Source: Ralstonia condita
Lineage (GTDB): Bacteria; Pseudomonadota; Gammaproteobacteria; Burkholderiales; Burkholderiaceae
Length of the DNA: 64,000 bases
NCBI RefSeq assembly: GCF_958405655.1
Contig: NZ_CATYWO010000002.1
Span: 868,001-932,000, forward strand
Reading direction: 5' to 3'
Shown here: positions 1-8,599 of the stretch, piece after piece
How positions within the stretch are numbered: the stretch's first letter is position 1
Layout: every line of letters starts with the position of its first letter
Position numbers and translations under genes: made by a program
The notes under the pieces: model-generated
What the model saw: only the letters and a program-made list of their open reading frames with translations
The model's database searches: none
Told to the model about the DNA's origin: nothing

Positions 1-221
1 TGTTTCGCCTCGGCATCTCTGAAGAACTGGCTGACATCCTGCTGACGATGTCGCCCGCGCAGATCGTCAAGCTGGCCAGCACGAACATGCTGCTGTGCCG
101 CTTCCGCTTCGACGATCACGCCATCCTGGGTCTGGTGACCCAGCCGCACCGTGACAAGGGCCTGCAGCAATCGCAAATGTCGATCCTGCTGGCGCGTCAG
201 GCGGTTGAGCAGATCAACTGA
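1..221 (+). CDS. flhD: Flagellar transcriptional activator FlhD (3' end, partial)
   Basis: The window opens inside this gene. The frame starting at base 3 encodes 72 residues and stops at 219-221. The peptide begins FRLGISEELADIL, continues through MSPAQIVKLA and ends in ARQAVEQIN, which matches the C-terminal part of FlhD. FlhD forms a heterohexamer with FlhC and activates class II flagellar promoters. flhC follows 76 bp downstream, the standard flhDC order. The N-terminal third or so of the protein lies outside the window, so promoter and start cannot be judged. Confidence 0.9.
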   Translation, partial: FRLGISEELADILLTMSPAQIVKLASTNMLLCRFRFDDHAILGLVTQPHRDKGLQQSQMSILLARQAVEQIN

Positions 222-297
222 GTCTTTTGCGGCGGTTCTTCGCCGGCTCAGTGGTTGCGGAATTGGGATGGGTAGCAAGCGTAGCGGGAGCAGTGCC

Positions 298-858
298 ATG
301 CGTCACACCAGCGTCATGAATGAAGTCGAGCAGATCCACCTTGCAGCGGAATTGATTTCGCTCGGTGCGCGTCTGCAACTGCTGGAACAGGAAACCACGC
401 TCAGCCGTGAGCGTCTGGTCAGGCTGTACAAGGAAATCCGTGGTGAATCTCCGCCCAAGGGCATGCTGCCGTTCTCGGCGGACTGGTTCCTGACGTGGTC
501 GCCCAACATACACTCGTCGATCTTCCTGAACATCTACCGCTTTCTGGGCGAGAACAGCCGCAGCACCGGGGTGCGCCGCCTGATCTCGGCCTACAAGCTT
601 TACCAGGAACACATTCACGTCCACGAACAGGAAGAGGTGCTCTCGATCACCCGCGCGTGGATGATGCTGAAGTTCTTTGAAGGAAAAATGCTGCACACCG
701 TGAAGTGCAAGCGCTGCACGGGCCATTTCGTGGCCCACGCAGACGACCTGCACCAGGATTTTGTGTGCGGCGTGTGCCAGCCGCCGTCACGCGCAGGCAA
801 GAAAAAGCGCGTAGCTGGCCAGGTCGATGCGGTCGCGGACAAGACGATCGACGCCTGA
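298..858 (+). CDS. flhC: Flagellar transcriptional activator FlhC
   Basis: This gene encodes the DNA-binding partner of FlhD, the master regulator of flagellar gene expression. The protein is 186 residues with this start, close to the usual 180-200. ATG 298 is preferred because GGGAG lies about seven bases upstream; a second ATG at 316 has no ribosome binding site. The family signature AELISLGARLQLLEQET is near the N-terminus. Near residues 135-160 a CKRC ... CGVC pair supplies the four cysteines that bind zinc in E. coli FlhC. Two intrinsic terminators follow, so flhDC looks like a separate transcription unit from motAB. Confidence 0.95.
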   Translation: MRHTSVMNEVEQIHLAAELISLGARLQLLEQETTLSRERLVRLYKEIRGESPPKGMLPFSADWFLTWSPNIHSSIFLNIYRFLGENSRSTGVRRLISAYKLYQEHIHVHEQEEVLSITRAWMMLKFFEGKMLHTVKCKRCTGHFVAHADDLHQDFVCGVCQPPSRAGKKKRVAGQVDAVADKTIDA

Positions 859-993
859 ACGGCGTTTGACGGGAACACGGGACGTACGGGAACAACGGGA
901 ACCGCCGGTCAGACCGGCATACAACAACACAACCCAGAGCACAGAGCAGGAAAGTCAAGGGCTCAGACAGCATATAAAAGGGGAAGGGGGTAG

Positions 994-1028
994 GCCGGTC
1001 GCGGGCAACTGCAGACCGGCATTTTTTT
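994..1028 (+). terminator. Intrinsic terminator after flhC
   Basis: GCCGGTC (994-1000) pairs with GACCGGC (1014-1020), and a run of seven T follows at 1022-1028. It lies about 135 bp after the flhC stop and would end flhDC transcripts. Confidence 0.8.
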
Positions 1029-1048
1029 GCCGCCGCGCGTGAGTGAGG

Positions 1049-1078
1049 GGACGGAAAGCGATTTCCGTCCTTTTTTTT
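1049..1078 (+). terminator. Second intrinsic terminator after flhC
   Basis: GGACGGAAA (1049-1057) pairs with TTTCCGTCC (1062-1070) across a short loop, followed by eight T at 1071-1078. It is only 20 bp beyond the first terminator. The pair insulates flhDC from motA. The rest of the 859-1286 gap holds no gene I can support, only the motA promoter region. Confidence 0.85.
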
Positions 1079-1213
1079 GTGCGTTGTGCCGGCGACGCCC
1101 CTCGTGGGCAGGGTGGCGCTCAAGCCGCCCGTTTTGCTGCCGTTCTTGTTGGAGAAGGGCGCGGCGCCCTGGTTTTACCTCGCCGCGCAGCAGTAAAACC
1201 CGGCGCTCAAGCC

Positions 1214-1240
1214 TTCAGTTAACCGGGGGGATGCCGTTAT
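1214..1240 (+). promoter_or_regulatory. Possible sigma-28 (FliA) promoter of motA
   Basis: GCCGTTAT at 1233-1240 closely resembles the sigma-28 -10 element GCCGATAA and lies 46 bp before the motA start. The matching -35 is weak (TTCAG near 1214-1218 at roughly correct spacing). fliA in this window and the usual class III status of motAB support the reading. Only the -10 is convincing. Confidence 0.5.
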
Positions 1241-1286
1241 TCCCCCTTGTATTGATCGCAGGATCGCCCATTCAGGAGTTCGCCCC

Positions 1287-2147
1287 GTGCTAGTCGCCAT
1301 CGGTTACATCGTGATTCTCGCCTCGGTGTTCGGCGGCTACATGCTGGCCGGGGGGCACCTTGGGCCGCTGTTCCAGCCGACCGAACTGCTGATCATCTTC
1401 GGCGCCGGCATCGGCGCCTTTGTCGTCGGCAATGACAAGAAGGCCATCAATGCCACGGTCAAGGCGCTGCCGGGCCTGTTCAAGGGTTCGAAGTACACCA
1501 AGTCCCTCTACATGGAAGTGATGGCGCTGCTGTATGTGGTGCTGTCCAAGATCCGCCGCGAAGGGATGATGTCGATCGAAGCCGACATCGAAGCCCCGCA
1601 CGAAAGCACGCTGTTCGCCAATTACCCCGCCATCCAGGCCGATCACCACGCGCTGGATTTCATCTGCGATTACCTGCGCCTGATGGTCGGCGGCAACCTG
1701 AATCCGTTCCAGATCGAAGCGCTGATGGATCAGGAAATCGACACCCACCACCATGAAGCCGAACAACCGGCCCGCATCATCACCAAGGTGGGCGACGCCA
1801 TGCCGGCCTTCGGCATCGTGGCCGCCGTGATGGGCGTGGTGCACACCATGGGCTCGGTCGGCCTGCCGCCAGCGGAGCTCGGCAAGCTGATCGCGTCCGC
1901 GCTGGTTGGTACGTTCCTCGGCATCTTGCTGGCGTACGGCTTCATCGGGCCGCTGGGCTCGCTGCTGGAGCAGCGCGCCGAAGAATCGACCAAGTTGTTC
2001 CAGTGCATCAAGGTGACGCTGCTGGCCAGCATGAACGGCTACGCGCCGGCGATTGCCGTGGAGTTCGGCCGCAAGGTGCTGTTCTCGACCGAGCGCCCAT
2101 CGTTTGCAGAACTGGAAGACCACGTGCGCGGTGCCAAAACGGCCTAG
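1287..2147 (+). CDS. motA: Flagellar motor stator protein MotA
   Basis: MotA forms the proton-driven stator ring with MotB in the inner membrane and turns the flagellar rotor. The protein is 286 residues with four membrane segments: two near the N-terminus (about 1-20 and 33-50) and two around 165-225. The cytoplasmic loop keeps R90 and E98, the charged residues that contact FliG and have the same numbering in E. coli. The start is GTG 1287, with AGGAG at a suitable distance and an N-terminus (MLVAIGYIVILASVFGGY) that aligns with family starts. motB follows after 76 bp. Confidence 0.96.
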   Translation: MLVAIGYIVILASVFGGYMLAGGHLGPLFQPTELLIIFGAGIGAFVVGNDKKAINATVKALPGLFKGSKYTKSLYMEVMALLYVVLSKIRREGMMSIEADIEAPHESTLFANYPAIQADHHALDFICDYLRLMVGGNLNPFQIEALMDQEIDTHHHEAEQPARIITKVGDAMPAFGIVAAVMGVVHTMGSVGLPPAELGKLIASALVGTFLGILLAYGFIGPLGSLLEQRAEESTKLFQCIKVTLLASMNGYAPAIAVEFGRKVLFSTERPSFAELEDHVRGAKTA

Positions 2148-2223
2148 CGCTGAACCTATGAGACAGAGCGCGGCCCATGAGCCGCGCCGCTAACGAAGCA
2201 GCACGAACCGACGGGAACGGACC

Positions 2224-3183
2224 ATGAGCAAGTCCAGTACGCCGACCTTCATTGTCATCCGGCGCAACAAGAAGAACGCACACAGCCACCACGGTGGCGC
2301 GTGGAAGATCGCCTACGCCGATTTCGTCACCGCCATGATGGCGTTCTTCCTCCTGATGTGGCTGCTGAGCTCGGTGACGAAAGCCGAGCTGTCCTCCGTT
2401 GAAACGTATTTCCGCACGCCGCTGAAGGTGGCGCTGTTCGGCGGCGCCGGCTCTGGCGACCAGTCAAGCATCCTGAATGGCAGCCCGGCCATCAAGCAGA
2501 ACGTGCCCCAGCCGAACCCGAGCCCGAGCCCGACGGTGCAGCGCCAGCGCAATATCCGCGACGATTCCGACGACGCGGCGCTGAACAGGCTCAAGCAGAA
2601 GATTGCCGAGATGGTCGAGACCAATCCGGTGATGAGCCAGTTCAAGCACCAGTTGCTGATCGACATGACCACCGAGGGCCTGCGCATCCAGATCGTGGAT
2701 CAGCAGAACCGCCCGATGTTCGCCAATGCCAGCGCCGAGGTGCAGCCCTACATGCGCACCATCCTGCGCGAACTGGGAGCGGCCCTGAACGACGTGCCCA
2801 ATCCGATCAGCCTGTCGGGCCACACCGATGCAACGCAGTACGCCACGCAGCATGGCTACAGCAACTGGGAGCTGTCTGCCGATCGCGCCAACGCCTCGCG
2901 CCGCGAGCTGGTTGCCGGCGGCATGAAGCCCGAGAAGGTCAGCCGCGTGGTGGGCCTGGAGGCATCGGTGCCGTTGGACAAGACGAATCCGTACAACCCG
3001 ATCAACCGGCGCATCAGCATTGTCGTGCTCAACGCCCGGGCCGCCGAGGCTGTGCGCTCGGGCGGGGTCGAGCCGGTCGCCGACCTGCGCAACGACGGCA
3101 AGGACACGCTGACCGATGCCGCCGCGCGTGCCGGCACGCCGGCAGCAGTGCCGGACGGTGCTGCCGGCCAGGTCAAGCCATAA
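2224..3183 (+). CDS. motB: Flagellar motor stator protein MotB
   Basis: MotB is the peptidoglycan-anchored stator subunit paired with MotA. The protein is 319 residues. A single membrane segment spans about 28-50 and contains the proton-carrying aspartate at D33, in the motif KIAYADFVTAMMAFFLLMW. The periplasmic half carries an OmpA-like peptidoglycan-binding domain with LSGHTDA, a SADRA helix and NRRISIVV. The tail after residue 280 is low-complexity and specific to this lineage. It sits in the motA-motB-cheY-cheA run, so stator and chemotaxis genes are probably co-transcribed. Confidence 0.96.
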   Translation: MSKSSTPTFIVIRRNKKNAHSHHGGAWKIAYADFVTAMMAFFLLMWLLSSVTKAELSSVETYFRTPLKVALFGGAGSGDQSSILNGSPAIKQNVPQPNPSPSPTVQRQRNIRDDSDDAALNRLKQKIAEMVETNPVMSQFKHQLLIDMTTEGLRIQIVDQQNRPMFANASAEVQPYMRTILRELGAALNDVPNPISLSGHTDATQYATQHGYSNWELSADRANASRRELVAGGMKPEKVSRVVGLEASVPLDKTNPYNPINRRISIVVLNARAAEAVRSGGVEPVADLRNDGKDTLTDAAARAGTPAAVPDGAAGQVKP

Positions 3184-3205
3184 GAGCCGAGGGGAGAAAC
3201 AGCCA

Positions 3206-3619
3206 ATGAGCGAGAAACATATCCTGGTGGTGGACGATTCCACTTCGATCCGCCGGATGATCGCCGCATGCCTGCGCGAGTGCGGATTTGCGGTCACGGA
3301 AGCGGTGGATGGCTCCGCCGCGCTTGATGCCGTGCGCAACCATATCGGCGACAGCCACCACCTCGTGATCACCGACCAGGTGATGCCTTCGATGGACGGC
3401 CTCACGCTCATCCGCGCGCTCCGTTCACTGCCGGCCTATGCCGACACGCCGATCCTGATGCTCACCACCGAGGCCGACGGCACCATCCGCGAACAGGCGC
3501 GTGCCGCGGGCGCCACAGGGTTCCTGCCCAAGCCGTTCGATCCGGAGGGCCTGACCGATTCGGTGATGCAGCTGTTCGAATGGCACGCGCAGACCCACGG
3601 GTCTGCATCGACGCATTAA
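3206..3619 (+). CDS. CheY-like single-domain response regulator
   Basis: This is a receiver-only protein of 137 residues. It has the acidic pair D10/D11, the phosphorylation site D57 in ITDQVMPSMDG, T87 and K109, all at CheY-equivalent positions; position 106 is Phe rather than Tyr. The start is ATG 3206 with GGGGAGAAAC upstream. It lies just before cheA and is distinct from the CheY encoded beside cheZ at 13544. It may be a second motor-binding CheY or a phosphate sink that drains CheA; the sequence cannot decide between these. Many betaproteobacteria place such a regulator directly ahead of cheA. Confidence 0.88.
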   Translation: MSEKHILVVDDSTSIRRMIAACLRECGFAVTEAVDGSAALDAVRNHIGDSHHLVITDQVMPSMDGLTLIRALRSLPAYADTPILMLTTEADGTIREQARAAGATGFLPKPFDPEGLTDSVMQLFEWHAQTHGSASTH

Positions 3620-3636
3620 ACGACAGAGACCACGAC

Positions 3637-5805
3637 ATGAATCTCGATCTCAGCCAGTTTTTCGGCGCCTTCTTCGAAGAGGCGGAAGAGCTGCTTGTCG
3701 ACATGGAGCGGCTGCTGCTCGATCTCGACCTCGCCAACCCGACCTCCGACGAACTGAACGCCATCTTCCGCTGCGCCCACTCCATCAAGGGCGGTGCCGC
3801 AACCTTCGGTTTCACGCACATGACCGAGCTCACGCATGTGCTGGAGTCGATTCTGGACCGCGCCCGCACCGGTACCCTGCAGCTGCGCGAGAACATGGTG
3901 GATGCCTTCCTGGAAACGAAAGACGTGTTGAAAAGCCAACTTGACGCCTACCGGCAAGAGCACCCAATCGATACGGCCACGCTCGAATACATGGTGGCCA
4001 AGCTCAACAGCCTGACCGCCGAGGAAGGCGCACCGGCCGCCGCCGTCGCGCCACAGCCTGCTGCGGCAGCGCCGGCCCTCGCGCCGGCGGCTGTTGCCGA
4101 GACCGAGGTGGCTGTCGAGGCCCCCGTAGCCGAGCCGGTCGGCGCAATCGATGGCGGTCTCGATATCAAGCTCATCAATGTGTCGGACGAGGACTGCGAG
4201 CTGATCGTGTCCGAGCTCAAGCATCTGGGCACCGTGCTGCGCCACGCGCGCAGCGGCCGCAACAGCGACATCGTGCTGCAGAGCACCTGCACCGCCGACG
4301 ATATCGTTGCGGTGAGCTGCTTCATCATCGATGCCGACCAGATCGTCATCACGCCGCACGTGGCTGATGCCGCGCCTGCCGCTGCCGTGGCCGAGGCTGC
4401 CGTGGCCGCGCCAACGCCGGCTGCCGCGCAAACCGAAGCGCATGCGCCTGCCGCCAACGAAGCTCCGCAGGCACCGGCGGCAGCAGCGGGTGCCACCCCG
4501 ATGCCTTCGCGCCCCGCTGCCGCGGAAAAGCCGACGGTCGCGGCGGAAACGTCGATTCGCGTGGGCGTGGAGAAGGTCGACCAGCTCATCAACCTGGTCG
4601 GCGAACTCGTCATCACGCAGGCCATGCTGGCCCAGACGGCGCAGGCGTTCGATCCGGTCCTCAACGAACGCCTGTTCGCGGGCCTCTCGCAGCTCACGCG
4701 CAATGCACGCGACCTGCAGGAAGCCGCCATGTCCATCCGCATGATGCCGATGGACTATGTGTTCAACCGCTTCCCGCGCCTGGTGCGCGACCTGGCGCAC
4801 AAGCTGGGCAAGCAGGTCGAACTGTCGACGTTCGGCAAATCCACCGAACTGGACAAGGGCCTGATTGAACGGATCATCGACCCGCTCACGCACCTGGTGC
4901 GCAACAGCCTGGACCACGGTATCGAGTCACCGGAAGCCCGCGTGGCGGCCGGCAAGGACGCGACCGGCCAGCTGCTGCTCTCCGCTGCCCACCAGGGCGG
5001 CAACATCGTGATCGAGGTGAGCGACGACGGCCAGGGCCTGAACCGCGACAAGATCCTCAAGAAGGCGCGCGAGCGCGGCCTGGCGGTGTCGGACAACATG
5101 ACCGACGACGAGATCAACCAGCTCATCTTCGCGCCGGGTTTTTCCACCGCCGACCAGGTGACGGACGTGTCGGGCCGCGGCGTGGGCATGGACGTGGTCA
5201 AGCAGAACATCCAGTCGATGGGCGGCTACGTCGAGATCCAGTCGCAGAAGGGCAAGGGCACGACGATCCGCATCGTGCTGCCGCTCACGCTGGCAATCCT
5301 GGACGGCATGTCGGTCAAGACCGGCGAAGAAGTGTTCATCCTCCCGCTGTCGTGCGTGGCCGAATCGCTGCAGCCGCGTCCGGAAGACATCAAGGCCGTG
5401 CCGGGCGGTGGTCGCCTGCTCAAGGTGCGCAACGAATACCTGACGCTGGTGCCGATGTACGAACGCTTCCGCATCACGCCGTCGCTGCCCGATCCGTCGG
5501 AAGGCATCGTCGTGATCCTGGATTCGGAGGGCAAGAAGATCGCGCTGCAGGTCGACGAGCTGGTCGGTCAGCAACAGGTGGTCGTCAAGAACCTCGAGAC
5601 CAACTACCGCCGCGTGCCGGGCATCTCCGGCGCGACCATCCTCGGCGATGGCAGCGTGGCCCTGATCGTGGATGTGTCGGCGCTGATGCGCGAGACGCGC
5701 GCGGGCCATTCAGAAAACGCGATGCGTGCCGTTAGTGCCGAAAAGCCGGAGGTGGGCGAAGCTCAGGCAGGTCGATTCTCGACCGTGGCGATGGCCGCAG
5801 CGTAA
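3637..5805 (+). CDS. cheA: Chemotaxis histidine kinase CheA
   Basis: CheA passes receptor signals to CheY and CheB by autophosphorylation. The protein is 722 residues from ATG 3637, which gives the expected N-terminus MNLDLSQFF. Domains in order: the P1 phosphotransfer domain with H48 in HSIKGGAATFGF; an Ala/Pro-rich linker; a P2-like domain around 170-240; a second Ala-rich linker; P3 dimerization from about 300; the P4 kinase with N-box HLVRNSLDHG, G1 DDGQGLN and G2 GRGVGMD; and a C-terminal CheW-like P5. The two long Ala-rich linkers are typical of this lineage. cheW follows 138 bp downstream. Confidence 0.96.
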   Translation: MNLDLSQFFGAFFEEAEELLVDMERLLLDLDLANPTSDELNAIFRCAHSIKGGAATFGFTHMTELTHVLESILDRARTGTLQLRENMVDAFLETKDVLKSQLDAYRQEHPIDTATLEYMVAKLNSLTAEEGAPAAAVAPQPAAAAPALAPAAVAETEVAVEAPVAEPVGAIDGGLDIKLINVSDEDCELIVSELKHLGTVLRHARSGRNSDIVLQSTCTADDIVAVSCFIIDADQIVITPHVADAAPAAAVAEAAVAAPTPAAAQTEAHAPAANEAPQAPAAAAGATPMPSRPAAAEKPTVAAETSIRVGVEKVDQLINLVGELVITQAMLAQTAQAFDPVLNERLFAGLSQLTRNARDLQEAAMSIRMMPMDYVFNRFPRLVRDLAHKLGKQVELSTFGKSTELDKGLIERIIDPLTHLVRNSLDHGIESPEARVAAGKDATGQLLLSAAHQGGNIVIEVSDDGQGLNRDKILKKARERGLAVSDNMTDDEINQLIFAPGFSTADQVTDVSGRGVGMDVVKQNIQSMGGYVEIQSQKGKGTTIRIVLPLTLAILDGMSVKTGEEVFILPLSCVAESLQPRPEDIKAVPGGGRLLKVRNEYLTLVPMYERFRITPSLPDPSEGIVVILDSEGKKIALQVDELVGQQQVVVKNLETNYRRVPGISGATILGDGSVALIVDVSALMRETRAGHSENAMRAVSAEKPEVGEAQAGRFSTVAMAAA

Positions 5806-5859
5806 TCGGCGTCCGCGGCGTAAGCGGTATAGGCGGCATAAGCGGCATAAGCGGCATAA
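5797..5859 (+). repeat. 9-bp tandem repeat overlapping the cheA stop codon
   Basis: Three perfect copies of GCGGCATAA lie at 5833-5859. Degenerate copies extend leftward (GCGGTATAG at 5824, GCGGCGTAA at 5815) in the same 9-bp phase, back to GCAGCGTAA at 5797-5805, which holds the cheA stop codon. Because the period is a multiple of three, several units place a stop codon in the cheA frame. It looks like expansion of the last cheA codons. Confidence 0.7.
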
Positions 5860-5943
5860 GGGTCGGGGCCCGTCTGGACCGGGCAGCCAGCCAACGGAAA
5901 ACGAATTCAATTGAATGGCCCCAAGGGGCCGAGGGGAGCCGCA

Positions 5944-6435
5944 ATGGAAGTCAAGGAACATGCGATCGGTGAGGACACCGGCGGAGAGGAGTACCTGGCC
6001 TTCACGCTGGGCCGTGAGGAATACGGCATCGATATCCTGAAGGTGCAGGAAATCCGTGGCTACGAGACGGTCACGCGCATCGCCAACGCGCCCGATTTCA
6101 TCAAGGGGGTGATCAACCTGCGCGGCATCATCGTGCCGATCGTCGACCTGCGCATCAAGTTCCAGCTCGAGCGCGTCGAGTACAACCAGTACACCGTCGT
6201 GATCATTCTGAACCTGAAGGATCGCGTGGTCGGCATCGTGGTGGACGGCGTGTCGGATGTGTTGACGCTGCAAAGCCAGCAGATCAAGCCGGCGCCGGAG
6301 TTCTCGGGCGCGCTCGACACGGAGTACATCCGTGGCCTGGGCTCGATCGACGAGCGCATGCTGATCCTGGTGGACATCGAGCGCCTGCTGCTGTCTGCAG
6401 ACATGGCGCTGTGCGACGAGGCCGAGGCGGCCTGA
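5944..6435 (+). CDS. cheW: Chemotaxis coupling protein CheW
   Basis: CheW bridges receptors and CheA in the polar signalling array. The protein is 163 residues, the usual length. ATG 5944 is chosen because GAGGGGAG precedes it at normal spacing; the frame stays open a little further upstream only through a TTG. Family features include EYLAFTLGREEYGIDILKV near the N-terminus, INLRGIIVPIVDLR and VDGVSDVL. The leader holds two perfect palindromes, ATTCAATTGAAT (5905-5916) and GGCCCCAAGGGGCC (5917-5930), the second next to the ribosome binding site. Confidence 0.96.
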   Translation: MEVKEHAIGEDTGGEEYLAFTLGREEYGIDILKVQEIRGYETVTRIANAPDFIKGVINLRGIIVPIVDLRIKFQLERVEYNQYTVVIILNLKDRVVGIVVDGVSDVLTLQSQQIKPAPEFSGALDTEYIRGLGSIDERMLILVDIERLLLSADMALCDEAEAA

Positions 6436-6558
6436 CGGCGGCATGAAACGCGGACGCGGCACTTCGCACGTGCCAGCGTCCAATGTGTCCGGGCGGCAGG
6501 CGTCCGGGGGCGACAAGACACCGTGTCAACAGGTGCGGCGCCGCAAGGGGAGGAAAGC

Positions 6559-8373
6559 ATGTTCAGCAGAATGACCATCCGGCTCCGGTTGGGGCTGATG
6601 ATGGCAGGCGTCGGTGTACTCGCCGTCATCGTGGGTGTCACCGGCCTGATCGGTATGCGGCATGCCAATAGCCGGGTGCAGGACACGTATGCCGTGCAGA
6701 TGGCGGGGACGGTGGCGTTGGCTGAGTCCGATTCCAACCTGTTGAGCTTCCGCATCGTGCTGGACCGTGCGGCGATGGCGCCGAACGCGCCGGGCATGGA
6801 AAAAACGGTCGAGCGTGCGCAAATGTTCCTCGATAAGTCCGATGCCGCCTGGAAGCGCTATCGCGCGCTACCCGTCACGGCAGAGGAGCGCAGGATGGCC
6901 GATGAGGCCGAGACGCTGCGCAGCGCATTCGTGCGCGATGGCGCCCATGTGCTGATGCAGGCGGTGCAAGCCCATGACGAGGCGCGCATCAACAAGACGG
7001 TCATGGACGTCATGCCCGCGCTGTACCGCCCCCTGGGCGACAAGGTGGCGGCGCTCAACCGCCTGCAGTTGGACGTGGCCAGGGGCAGCTACGAAGCCAG
7101 CCAGCACGAGCACAACACGCTGACCGCACTCACGACGGGTTTGCTGCTCGCTGGCATCGTGGCGGGTGGGCTGCTGACCTGGGCGCTGCGCCGTTCCATC
7201 ACGCTGCCGCTGACGCGCGCGATTGAACAGGCAGAGCACATCACGCAAGGCGACCTCACGCACACCATCCGTGTGGAACGGGTGGATGAAACCGGCCGAC
7301 TGCTGCAGGCCTTGCAGCGCATGCAGGAGAGCCTGCAAAAGATGGTGGGGCAGGTGCGTGCCGGGTCTGACTCGATTGCCGCTGCCACCAAGCAGATTGC
7401 GGCCGGCAACGCGGACTTGTCGCAGCGCACGGAAGAACAGGCCTCGTCGCTGGAAGAAACTGCCTCGAGCATGGAAGAGCTCACGAGCATCGTGAAGCAG
7501 AACGCGGACAACGCCCGCCAGGCGAGCCAGTTGGCGGGCAATGCGTCGGACATCGCCGTCAAAGGCGGCGAGGTGGTCGGCCGCGTGGTGGAAACCATGG
7601 CCGGCATCAACGCCAGCAGCAAGAAGATCGCGGACATCATCGGCGTGATCGAGGGCATTGCGTTCCAGACCAACATCCTGGCGCTGAATGCGGCGGTGGA
7701 AGCCGCGCGCGCGGGCGAGCAGGGGCGGGGCTTTGCGGTGGTGGCGGGTGAAGTGCGCAGCCTGGCGCAGCGCAGTGCCACGGCAGCCAAGGAAATCAAG
7801 GAACTCATCAGCGATTCAGTCGGCCGCGTTGAGAACGGTTCGACCTTGGTGGCGGAAGCCGGCAGCGTGATCGACGAGGTGGTCGTCGCCGTCAAGCGCG
7901 TGACGGACATCATGGGGGAGATCAGCTCGGCGTCCGACGAGCAGAGCGCAGGGATCGAGCAGGTCAACGTGGCCGTCACGAGAATGGACGAGGGCACGCA
8001 GCAGAACGCGGCACTCGTCGAGCAGGCCGCTGCCGCCGCCATGTCGCTGCAGGAGCAGACGAACGGGTTGCGTGAGGCGGTAGCGCTGTTCCGTACACAG
8101 GACGCTGCGCCTCAGGCGGCAATGCCGGCCCTTCGGGCAGGCACGCCCGAGGCGGTCAGGCCGGTGGTGTCGAAGGCCAGCGCAATCGCCCATCGCGATG
8201 CCAGGCCGCGCACCAGAACAGTCACGGCGCAGGCCGCTGCAGCGCCTGCCGCTGCGAAGGCACCGCAACGTGAGCGCCCTGCGGCCGCCCGACCGGCGCC
8301 GCCGGTGCGCAACGTGCAACACCCCACGCTCGTGGCCGCAGGCGGCAACGATAGCGATTGGGAAACCTTTTAA
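6559..8373 (+). CDS. Methyl-accepting chemotaxis protein, Tar/Tsr type (receptor 1)
   Basis: This is a transmembrane chemoreceptor of 604 residues. A first membrane segment (about 12-33) and a second (about 190-212) flank a periplasmic four-helix ligand domain of the Tar type. HAMP follows, then the cytoplasmic methylation and signalling helices with the hairpin tip IAFQTNILALNAAVEAARAG. The C-terminus ends in DWETF, the pentapeptide that docks CheR and CheB in E. coli receptors. The start is ATG 6559 with AGGGGAGGAAAGC upstream. The signalling region shares about 400 bp of almost identical DNA with the next gene. The ligand is unknown. Confidence 0.95.
   Translation: MFSRMTIRLRLGLMMAGVGVLAVIVGVTGLIGMRHANSRVQDTYAVQMAGTVALAESDSNLLSFRIVLDRAAMAPNAPGMEKTVERAQMFLDKSDAAWKRYRALPVTAEERRMADEAETLRSAFVRDGAHVLMQAVQAHDEARINKTVMDVMPALYRPLGDKVAALNRLQLDVARGSYEASQHEHNTLTALTTGLLLAGIVAGGLLTWALRRSITLPLTRAIEQAEHITQGDLTHTIRVERVDETGRLLQALQRMQESLQKMVGQVRAGSDSIAAATKQIAAGNADLSQRTEEQASSLEETASSMEELTSIVKQNADNARQASQLAGNASDIAVKGGEVVGRVVETMAGINASSKKIADIIGVIEGIAFQTNILALNAAVEAARAGEQGRGFAVVAGEVRSLAQRSATAAKEIKELISDSVGRVENGSTLVAEAGSVIDEVVVAVKRVTDIMGEISSASDEQSAGIEQVNVAVTRMDEGTQQNAALVEQAAAAAMSLQEQTNGLREAVALFRTQDAAPQAAMPALRAGTPEAVRPVVSKASAIAHRDARPRTRTVTAQAAAAPAAAKAPQRERPAAARPAPPVRNVQHPTLVAAGGNDSDWETF
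7387..7793 (+). repeat. Near-identical block shared with receptor 2 (copy 1)
   Basis: By eye, these 407 bp match 9455-9861 with a single difference (T at 7417 against C at 9485). They cover the conserved signalling-domain codons. Flanking sequence diverges at once on both sides, including at silent positions. Confidence 0.85.
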
Positions 8374-8436
8374 CCATGTATGCACGAGATCTTCGCTGCT
8401 CGCGAAAGCTCTCTCGTGCGTGTTTGTGGTGTGCAG

Positions 8437-8463
8437 CCTGCCCCTTGGGGCAGGTTTTTTTTT
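8437..8463 (+). terminator. Intrinsic terminator after receptor 1
   Basis: CCTGCCCC (8437-8444) pairs with GGGGCAGG (8447-8454), followed by nine T (8455-8463). It probably ends or attenuates the motA-to-receptor transcript, so receptor 2 needs its own promoter. Confidence 0.88.
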
Positions 8464-8533
8464 GCCTGGGCAAGTCGTGCAAGCTGATGAAGGGGCGACC
8501 CCCCTCCGAAGTGGCATGACCCCACGGCGGTTC

Positions 8534-8561
8534 TAAAGAGCCGTCCCCAATGGACCGATAG
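8534..8561 (+). promoter_or_regulatory. Possible sigma-28 promoter of receptor 2
   Basis: TAAA (8534-8537) and ACCGATAG (8554-8561) resemble the sigma-28 elements TAAA and GCCGATAA, with a spacer one base longer than ideal. The site lies between the strong terminator and the receptor 2 start at 8600, where a class III promoter is expected. Confidence 0.45.
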
Positions 8562-8599
8562 CGGTTACAGGGGCATATAAAAGAGAGAGAGGTAGACAG

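Noticed and set aside
3616..4917. Long reverse-strand frame opposite cheA.
   Set aside because: Antisense shadow of a conserved gene; product is His/Arg/Gly-rich with no domain.
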